Positions 11,301 to 17,900 of a stretch of DNA of 56,629 nt are shown here, piece by piece (the first letter of the stretch is position 1; every line of letters starts with the position of its first letter). A model generated the notes under the pieces. The model was not told where the DNA came from. It ran no database searches and saw nothing but the letters and a program-made list of their open reading frames with translations. Source of the DNA: a virus. The DNA lies in the IMG/VR virus record IMGVR_UViG_3300021379_001426, positions 1 to 56,629 of that record, one strand, 5' to 3'. A program made the position numbers and the translations under genes.

Positions 11301-11951
11301 GTTGAGGCTGACGTATGGGTAAGGCCGAATGATACGATACACGCAGGTCAATCTCCGGATAAGCGACTGGATTTCATTAAGATAACTCCGCCGCCTATCG
11401 TTCCAACAGTGCCCGTAACTCCAGCAGCTGCACCACCAGTAAGCACTCCAAACAACTTTACTGGCGCTGGCTCTGGTTGTTTCCAAGCTGGAACAAAAAT
11501 TATGTTGCACGACTATAGCTACAAGAATGTAGAAGATATTGAAGTCGGCGATATAGTGATGGGTGCAGAAGGTGTACATAATACTGTTGATGAAGTATAT
11601 GATATTGCTGAAGATCTTCGACCTATGGCTAATGTCAATGGATTGCATCTTACAGATTATCACCCAATACTTACTACAGAAGGTTGGAAAGCAGTTAACC
11701 CTGTAACATCAAATGAGCATCACCCAGATCTAAATGTTGGTCAATTAGAAATAGGTGATGAAATTGTTTCTATCACAGGTCCTGAAAGTTTAGTTGCTTC
11801 TGAGATTGTGGTAAATATTGATAAGTATAATTCTACTGATAAAGTTTACAACTTCAAAGTAGACAATGACAATACTTACACAGCAAACAATTTAGTAGTA
11901 CATAACAAGTTGTTTACATTTAATCGACTCCGCTTAGGACGTTCAACGTAA
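5334..11951 (+). CDS. Giant DUF4815 baseplate/tail protein with Calx-beta repeats and C-terminal Hint domain
   Basis: This is a 2205-residue virion protein. Residues 1 to about 60 carry the DUF4815 signature (PYFDDYDV, then YRILFKPATAVQVREMNQMQ), a family typical of cyanophage structural modules; the large beta-rich body runs to about 1500. Residues about 1515-1715 hold two small Cys-containing modules (each with paired Cys and a YADG/GK-type turn) separated by Pro-rich linkers from about 1563 on. Two Calx-beta domains follow at about 1735-1955 (acidic DDTIDESAETF motif), then another Pro-rich linker. Residues 2049-2191 form a Hint domain starting at Cys2049 (CFQAGTKI), with a TDYHP block and ending in His2190-Asn2191; 14 residues remain after it. 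It sits directly after gp8, where T4 has its gp9/gp10 baseplate genes. The combined architecture suggests a peripheral baseplate or fibre-connecting protein that may be processed near its C-terminus. Confidence 0.85.
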   Translation: MPLSTNLSVAPYFDDYDVNSEYYRILFKPATAVQVREMNQMQAILQNQIEQFGDHIIRSGSILSGCQFDFNYSMPYVKILDKATQGAAVDVLRYTGYFAEGATNGVKAKITHTIAGFEGSDPDLNTLYLNYISGGTNGDVDSFVENEVLRIYSGDDRLHDIIVNDPSSGFSNSDTVIILSAIEVANATNSEGGFSSPFIDGETLVDNVVSPTVRVQIYDTPEDIDEDNSVLLRIKPLDSDMAPSPNATYWENLEEAGTLIGLTSGNEATLTRFRGEGATGKITTSRTGSIASADISTGGIEYDILPFVGIYSTTATTLQVGQLDLQAQDYVTQVRVGTGAQFTDPIGYGFGVKVSEGQIYQKGHFMASDAQFIVASKYSNTPSDLSVGFSTTESITNVFTDSTLYDNARGFSNEGAPGANRLKLTPTLVSRTTTEEESDPAYLPLVKFSEGRPYSLNEMTQYAQLGEMIAQRTYEESGNYTLDPFKIVTRSANDFTDSDESFTYVIDPGHAYVNGYRVKTVQNFAKTVAKGTETKSETAVGQDLDYGNYIIVNNLVGALNFKNADSIELRDTAGTFLDAETPAPSQEGSLVGTARVRSVTYEQGIQGTIEGQYRLYLFDISMNAGKNFKRDVRSIYAVEGSLEAAADLVLSSGNEFVLRTLRSEANQLDENGDIVPLTYTQLAEVKSPLNQSLLISTSKPVVYSGSGLSNIEYTYRTASDDLLIGATGQISVSAQGTATFPYIDTLTTVQRSEVIIIPTDSDVRDTVAFGTSALTVDSAGADSEGNIKLTASSGIFGGLEVGDWFQGAAGKKAQIQAIVGADAVKVKVRTNVADYPGQSSEALYRVHPVNVPVSRFTATCPSPYTSLVIDLGLSGVNGGQISNGATVVYLQKYSNVAEVSMTPRRSRFVRLTTAGAFKGNTPRSLGIPGIFRLRKVYNGTTTSDADITSEFYVDSGQTANYWGLGKLFRTDDASTTLAGTILVEVDYFNPTARGGLKTIDSYPIDDEKTLSELTSNGTVVHNIEVPIISVGSGEIYDLRESLDFRPFVDQTAADITDPTDAGITTDPSDVVAFTGATGLQFPRPEGDVIFDITYNLPRQDEIYVDVDGDFTITSGTTKVANDPNSIMLYRADVPAYPSFPQVQSTQLKEIADVGVINGRETNSIRENKYLVKVNAVASQNEGYTMQEISSLERRIEALENVQNISDLEESVKNRKMPSSIDSSLERYKFGFFVDNFEDFNLSNLSSPEYDASIYEYVLQPSKSTSTLRYKLDKNSQIYANGGQAKFPYKRKTIVNQAYATYGPYVPEPQLPKIRYRDKFTNNRNMKSIGDSTAPYSQLQNVWEEATVVAPTFSDNKQRLIFVRFFVPTGKVGFEIIQSKTPPTAGFESGTVLWSSASSTPTDITPNKYGELYRKNYPVKNSKNIVYSRDINPWALPKASAGQLTFTTDSGSITYNTFTGAYQATAAYNHTQGTYITVRALKGDAVFNFQITYPAITSADPIFDTGANEVNVRPPAKPRGTFLYKKCSGTDLIVYRADGNYGSTKDTVRNSKECGYVEPIIKLPPILPPPVIGSPGGPPAPQPDPPQPEPEPPQPPVTPACPASGTVAKTVCSKTPDKTLTTYVYTGKRSSTTGKCDIRVSESDVNNVEVCRYSPPPPVKPPVCVILPPPVIIRPPPVVCGPMDPPDNDDGCVIIPEPTPPKDPVVVHPPVRPPVIVIPEPPVLPPPKPPVLPPPPANITISDAVIREGETGEVEVYLSRKNRSDTTVNYSMGGGTATAGNDYVAESGTLRIPKGQQTGKISVQALADGVSNEGTQTFNVTISSASQGTITDSVGVVSITDTTSTPIVSIPKSRAINEGGGTLNVPITLSGISASNVTINYQTTSGGATSGSDFTPTSGTATITAGQLTTNISIPITDDTIDESAETFRLNLTGATNATVGSSSCLITIQDNDPTPAPVPPPKPPVKPPVPQPPVLPPPAPSEPIIRTEPVEADVWVRPNDTIHAGQSPDKRLDFIKITPPPIVPTVPVTPAAAPPVSTPNNFTGAGSGCFQAGTKIMLHDYSYKNVEDIEVGDIVMGAEGVHNTVDEVYDIAEDLRPMANVNGLHLTDYHPILTTEGWKAVNPVTSNEHHPDLNVGQLEIGDEIVSITGPESLVASEIVVNIDKYNSTDKVYNFKVDNDNTYTANNLVVHNKLFTFNRLRLGRST
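11478..11909 (+). other. Hint (intein-like) autoprocessing domain within the DUF4815 protein
   Basis: Codons 2049-2191 encode a Hint fold: an N-terminal Cys followed by FQAGTKI, a VEDIEVGDIV strand block, the TDYHPI block B-type motif (with Thr and His), and a C-terminal block ending YTANNLVVHN. The residue after the terminal Asn is Lys2192, not Cys, Ser or Thr, so canonical protein splicing is unlikely. Asn cyclisation would release only a 14-residue tail, and an N-S shift at Cys2049 could cleave or transfer the upstream chain. This is the pattern of bacterial intein-like or Hedgehog-type domains. Confidence 0.82.
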
Positions 11952-11966
11952 TTTAGAGAAATAGAT

Positions 11967-14756
11967 ATGGCCCGTAAACGCTTACGAAATAATATGGCAA
12001 GATTGAAGAGGAAGGATGATAACTTCTTCGCTCTTCCGGAAGCTGTTAGACTGCCAATGCGTCCACGACAAATGGCTATTAAAGCCCGTGGATGCAAGCC
12101 TAATACACGATACAAGGTATGCTTGGATAATTTTCCCGGCCGTGATTTTGAAGACATTCAACACACAGCCAGACCAATAGGGGAATCCATAAAAAACAAT
12201 CCAAGGCCGTTTGGTAATCGTGTATATGAGTATCTAAAGTCAGATGAAAAAGGCGAGATTGTTTTCTCCTGTTTGCCTTTCGGTTCAGACGCAATCGATA
12301 TACCAGCTAACCCACAAACTAAAAGGCCAACTCGTACTTGTTGGTCACAGTTTAAGTTGCGAACAAAAGAAAACGACGTAGGTAGAGACAGAGTCTGTTT
12401 GATTGAAGCTGGACAAATTACAAATCCGTATACAACAGACAAAATTAAACAAGTAAAGTTTGATTACGAATCATCAACGGTAGCTGATCAAGGTGTTAAT
12501 AAAGGTACAAATGCTTTACCGCCCGGTGTATTGATACCGTGTTTCTTTCCACCTATTCGTAAGAAGAAAATCAAATCGCCACAAGAAGTATCTGGTACAT
12601 TTTATCAAACATTCTATATCAATTCCAAGTCAGTTGGCGGAGCAAAGCATGTAGATATTACAGACGTAATTTTATATCTGCGTCGTAAGCCTAATAAAAG
12701 ATCCAATAAATCTGGTACAGAATTGCCCGGTATTACAGTATCACTTATGGAAACAAATGCAGATGGAAGTCCACGCGTTGGTTCAGTTTTCCAAGAAGGT
12801 GTATCAACCGTTGAATGGCGCGATGTCGATGCATCTCCACTCGCTACAACTGGTACTCGATTTGATTTTCAATCACCAGTTACAGTTGAAACAAATAAGT
12901 CTTATGCTATTGCTGTTGTTCCGGAAAGCGAAGAGTATGTATTCTGGTTTAGTCAAAAGGGTGATCTATTACTTGTAAACGGTGATAAGACTGAAAGACG
13001 ATCTTCAGGTTCTTCTAAGCGTCATCAAGGTGATTACTATCCAGCGAGAACATCTACAACGCCCGGTTCTGGCGTAACTCGTCGAGAAAAGAAATGGCAG
13101 CCAGATCAAGACTTAGATCTCAAATTTAAAGTTAACGTTGCAGAGTATTCCGTAGGCGATACTAGTATACAAATGATTAATGGCGATTACGAATTTGTAC
13201 AATTAACAGCGGCGGCTGACACAGAATGGATGCCCGGCGAAGTTGTATACAAAGAAAATACGCCATTAACAGGTACAGCTACAATTGTTGCTGGTAGAAA
13301 GTACATTGACAATGGTAATACTGGAGATTATTCTACGCTGCTTGATGGTGATGTTCTTATTGTAGAGAGTTCTGTAGATGATACACAGGTTCAAGTATTT
13401 ACAGTTGATGCGACGTCATTTACACCTACCACACGCCGTGTTTATGTCAACGAGTATGCTGAAACAAGCATGTCTGGTACTGTACGAAATACAGTCGTTG
13501 GCCAGATTGATCACTTCGATCTTGATTTTAAATTTTTAAGATTGGAACACTCATCTGTATCAATTGATCAATACCTCGCAGATAATACAATGCGATTTGC
13601 GCCCGGTGATACTATTCGAGGTGTAGAATCTCGAGATTCTGGTGTAATTGATTACTTGGACGTATTGGATGTAAGTGTATTTAGACCATCATTTGTCGGT
13701 GAGATGCCTGATGATTTTAAGATTACTACTTCACACCAATTCTCAGAGTTGGATTCAGGAAGTATCGAATCAGGTACTGGTAACTTCTCTCTAGATACGA
13801 CATCACCATTAATGTATCTAAATGGTCCTAACAAACTCGATTATGCTGGCTTAGTAATGTCAAAATCTCTTGAAGTATTAGACGCTACTGATATGCATAA
13901 TCCGTCTACTGATACGAAGTCTTCAGTATTAAAAATGAACTTCTCATACACAGGTGCAAATACAAAGGTATTCGAAGCTCCTTCATTGGATATTGGTCAG
14001 TTTCAGGTTGTTGCTCATAGATTTAAAATAAACAATGATTCTACTAATGAGCACACTAATAATGGTAACGCATTGACCAAGCATATTTCTAAGAAGTTAG
14101 ATTTTAATGGACAAGAAGCTGAAGACGTACGAGTTATATTAAGCGCATTTAAGCCTCGACAAACTGATGTCGAAGTATATGCAAAGATATTAAACTCTAG
14201 TGATTCTGCTGAGTTTGATGATAAATACTGGACAAAGCTAGAACAAATTAGTAACTTAAATGGATTTAGTGCGGCCGGTTCGCTTAACGATTACAGAGAA
14301 TATGAGTACTCATTCCCTGCATCACCACCTACATTAGACACTGCTGCCGGTGAATTTACGACAACTTTAGATAGTGCCGTGATCACAGGTTCATCTTCGT
14401 CTAACGTAGCTGCATTCTCGGTTGGTCAAACTATTAAGTTATATAGTCCATTGTTCCCGACTAATTATAGTGTTTATTCTATTCAAAATATCGATATCGG
14501 TAATGATCAAATTACTGTTAATGAAACGGTCAGTAATAATAGTATTGTTGGTACAGGTTTCAAGATCGATACTTTAGAAACTGAGCAAACAGCTTTCCAT
14601 AATCCACAGAATGACGGCATTGTTCGATACTTTGGTGCAAATGGCGAGTCATATGATAACTATAACACTGTTGCCATTAAGATTGTTTTATTGGCAGAAA
14701 ACAGAAAACTTACGCCAAGAGTTGATGATTTTAGATTGATTGGAGTTACAGCCTAA
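11967..14756 (+). CDS. Large virion structural protein (cyanophage-type baseplate/fibre protein)
   Basis: This 929-residue protein begins with a very basic N-terminus (MARKRLRNN, then RLKRK). A KPNTRYKVCLDNFPGRDF stretch near residue 45 and a segment near 700 (FNGQEAEDVRVILSAFKP, then DVEVYAKIL and DDKYW) resemble sequences I associate with T4-like cyanophage structural proteins, often linked to DUF4815. The rest is beta-rich with no enzyme motif. It starts 15 bases after the DUF4815 gene and ends in a TAATG junction with the next gene. Position suggests a baseplate or long-fibre attachment component, perhaps the functional equivalent of T4 gp10 or gp11. That role is inferred from context only. 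Confidence 0.7.
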   Translation: MARKRLRNNMARLKRKDDNFFALPEAVRLPMRPRQMAIKARGCKPNTRYKVCLDNFPGRDFEDIQHTARPIGESIKNNPRPFGNRVYEYLKSDEKGEIVFSCLPFGSDAIDIPANPQTKRPTRTCWSQFKLRTKENDVGRDRVCLIEAGQITNPYTTDKIKQVKFDYESSTVADQGVNKGTNALPPGVLIPCFFPPIRKKKIKSPQEVSGTFYQTFYINSKSVGGAKHVDITDVILYLRRKPNKRSNKSGTELPGITVSLMETNADGSPRVGSVFQEGVSTVEWRDVDASPLATTGTRFDFQSPVTVETNKSYAIAVVPESEEYVFWFSQKGDLLLVNGDKTERRSSGSSKRHQGDYYPARTSTTPGSGVTRREKKWQPDQDLDLKFKVNVAEYSVGDTSIQMINGDYEFVQLTAAADTEWMPGEVVYKENTPLTGTATIVAGRKYIDNGNTGDYSTLLDGDVLIVESSVDDTQVQVFTVDATSFTPTTRRVYVNEYAETSMSGTVRNTVVGQIDHFDLDFKFLRLEHSSVSIDQYLADNTMRFAPGDTIRGVESRDSGVIDYLDVLDVSVFRPSFVGEMPDDFKITTSHQFSELDSGSIESGTGNFSLDTTSPLMYLNGPNKLDYAGLVMSKSLEVLDATDMHNPSTDTKSSVLKMNFSYTGANTKVFEAPSLDIGQFQVVAHRFKINNDSTNEHTNNGNALTKHISKKLDFNGQEAEDVRVILSAFKPRQTDVEVYAKILNSSDSAEFDDKYWTKLEQISNLNGFSAAGSLNDYREYEYSFPASPPTLDTAAGEFTTTLDSAVITGSSSSNVAAFSVGQTIKLYSPLFPTNYSVYSIQNIDIGNDQITVNETVSNNSIVGTGFKIDTLETEQTAFHNPQNDGIVRYFGANGESYDNYNTVAIKIVLLAENRKLTPRVDDFRLIGVTA

Positions 14757-14947
14757 TGAATGATGGATTGACTAAGGTTGATCAAAATACTTATATAAAT
14801 AATTCAAGTACAGATTATCAAAAATTTAAGCAAGAACGCGAAAAACTAAAACAAGCAAGAGACATGTCGAATAGGATCACTCAATTAGAAACACAGGTGA
14901 CCAAGATTATGACCCTCATAGAAGAACTTAATGCTAGGATCAAATAA
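14756..14947 (+). CDS. Small coiled-coil protein
   Basis: This is a 63-residue protein. Residues about 20-62 are rich in Lys, Glu, Gln and Leu, with a heptad-like pattern (RITQLETQVTKIMTLIEEL) that predicts one long coiled coil. It overlaps the stop of the previous gene by one base (TAATG) and its own stop overlaps the start of the giant fibre gene, so the three are probably translated together. A small trimeric coiled coil next to a fibre gene could be a connector or assembly factor. I do not recognise a named family. Confidence 0.7.
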   Translation: MNDGLTKVDQNTYINNSSTDYQKFKQEREKLKQARDMSNRITQLETQVTKIMTLIEELNARIK

Positions 14948-17900
14948 TGGCGCTACTTTCAGGTTTCGATGAATTAAATTCAGCAAATGCAACATTTAGT
15001 GATTGGTTAACAAAAACCAATGAGCTAATCTTGCTTATGCGAGGTGCAAATACAGCGCCAAGTATTACCTCAGTCATGACGGCTAACTCGCTTCCCGGCG
15101 GTTCAATGACATTTGGAAATGCTACACTATTTGGCCAATTTACTGCTAATACGATGGTCGTATTGAACGATGGTGAAAATGATGGATCAGACGATAATGT
15201 TTTCGCCAATGGTAACTTTGGTGGATTAAGAGGTGGTGTATGGAATAATGCTTCTAATACAATCACTGCTGATACATTATACATCGTTTCCAATACCACG
15301 TACACAGATGAATCAGTTGAGGTCTATGTCGATTCTACTTATGGTCTTATTGTTGAGCAAAATATTGAAGCGCGGCATGATGTCTTATTTGTAGGTAACG
15401 GTGGTTCTAACACAAATCCAAAGATGCATTGGGAAGATGCAGACAATATTCTTAGTTTCAATAACAACGTAAGAGCTGTCTTTGGTAAGAACGCAGGCTC
15501 AGAAGTTGTAGGCGGTACAGGACAAGCAGAATTCTTATTTGTTGATGCAGATAATCGAATGTATGTCAACACGGAGAATATGAACATCCGTGCAAATACT
15601 GACGTCAACTTTATCACAGACAACTTTGAGCTGAAGTCAGATATAGGCTCAGAACTTTATATCTCAGCTGACGTTGCAGATAACAGCACAGTCAAGCTAT
15701 ACTATGAAGGTAACGAAAGACTCGCCACGAACACACATGGTATTGTAGTCACAGGCGATGCCATTGTACAAGACGATCTTGTTATGTTTGATGGTGGCCG
15801 AATCATGATGGGTAACACATATCCATATGACGGCACACAGGATATTGCATCATATAACTTTCAAATTTATACAGACGGCACTGACGGTATTATTGTATCT
15901 GGTGACAAAGATCTCAATATCTTTGTTCATGAAGGATTCAATCTTACAAATGAACCCGGCACGATAAACTTCATCACAGCTAATAACGATGGCTCAAGCG
16001 AAGTTGTTCTTTATAATAACGGTACTGCTCGCCTCGAAACAACCGGTGCACAGGCTGGTGAAGTTCCGGGTGTAGAAATCTTTGGTGAAGCGAATACGAC
16101 TACATTGCGTGTACGTCAAGATGCAAACTTTGACAACGATACTTTAAACTCGAACAGTGTTCATTGGGATGCAACAAACGAAGTATGGAATTACCGTGAT
16201 TCAGTTAAAGCCACATTCGGTGATAGCGATGACTGGGAGATGTTCTATACTGCTGCAGGTCGTGCATACTCTAATACAGATAATCAAGATATTCGAGCCA
16301 GAACTGATCTAAATGTTATTTCCAACATTGTGGAAATGAAATCAGAGACAGGCGGCGAATTGTATATCTCAGCAGATGTTGCTGACAATAGCACTGTCAA
16401 ACTTTACTACGAAGGTAACGTAAGACTATCTACAAATACACATGGTATTGAAGTTGATGGCGATGTTGTAGTAAAAGATAATACTGTCATCTTCGACAAT
16501 AACAAGCTGTTGATGGGTGGCACATATCCATATACCGGCGGCGAAGCAATCGCCGATTATAATTTCCAAATTTACACTGACGGAACCGATGGTATTATTG
16601 TTTCTGGTGATAAAGATCTAAACATCTTTGTACACGAAGGATTCAATCTTACTAACGAGCCCGGCACTGTTAGCTTTATTACTGCTAATAATGACGGATC
16701 AAGTGAAGTTGTACTATACAATAATGGTACAGCAAGATTAGAAACGACTGGTTCACAAGTCGGTGAAGTGCCCGGCGTAGAGATTCATGGTGAAGCCAAC
16801 ACTGATACACTACGTGTTGAAGGCGATGTTCGCTTCGATGGTTCTACAGACGGTATAACAACAACACTCAATGCTAACAACATCGAATGGACATCATTGT
16901 CAAATACAATGAACTTCGATGATAACACATATCTTGAGTTTGGTACATCTGGCGACTTTAAGATTCACCACGATGGATCTCACACATATATGCAAGACAC
17001 TGCCGGCGTCGGTAATGTCTACTTAGATACAAATACCTTCATTGTTAGAAATGCAGCTGGCAACGAAAATCTAATTCGTGCGATTCAAGATGATGGCGTA
17101 ACTCTTTACTTTAATAATAGTCAGCGATTAGATACTACAAACCTTGGTGTTGACATTGAAGGCGAAGCAAACACCGATACATTGCGTGTTCAAGCCAACG
17201 CAACGTTTGAGTCAGATGCAATTAGTCCAAACGAAGCTGCGTTAGAGTGGAATTCGGCATCGCGAGTACTTGATTGGAATGATAATGCTCGAGCAAGATT
17301 TGGTAATGGTGTAGATCTACAGATCTGGCATAGTAGCGCAGATAATAGTTCATATATTGCAGAATCTGGTGCTGGTAATCTGAACATATCAGGTACTAAC
17401 ATCAACATCGAAGCTCAAGACGGTAGCAATTATATTACAGCAGTCGACGATGGTAGCGTTAGTATTTTCTTTGCCGGCGACGGCGTCAGCGATAACGGTA
17501 ATATTGCACGACTGACTACAACAGACATCGGTGTTGATATTGAAGGTGAGGCCAATACTGATACACTTCGAGTACAAGGCGACGTTGCAATTGAAGATGG
17601 TACTGGTACTGTAGAAGTTACATGGGATGCATCCAATAGCAGAATGAATTTTGTGGACGAAGCAAGATTACGTTTTGGTGATAGTGCAGACCTACAAATA
17701 TGGCACAGCGGTACAGCATCATGGATAGCAGATTCAGGAACAGGCAACCTATTCATCGAAGGTACAAACTTAGTACTAAGAGCTACCGATGATACACGTT
17801 ATCTTGTAGGTACCGATGGAACTGGCGTAGAAATTTATTCACCTGACGATAGTGTTGCATTAACTGCAAATAACAATCAGATTCACATCACCGATCTCGC

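Noticed and set aside
11166-11663. Minus-strand frame of 165 codons very rich in Trp and Arg
   Set aside because: It is the reverse reading of the Pro-rich linker and Hint region (CCA reads as TGG); an artefact of codon use.
11478-11951. A full splicing intein
   Set aside because: The residue after the terminal Asn is Lys rather than Cys, Ser or Thr, there is no endonuclease domain, and only 14 residues follow.
14794-14801. TATAAATA inside coding sequence; also at 22224-22231 and 28775-28782
   Set aside because: They lie within genes, more than 90 bases from a following start, and encode common Asn/Lys/Ile codons; likely chance in AT-rich sequence.
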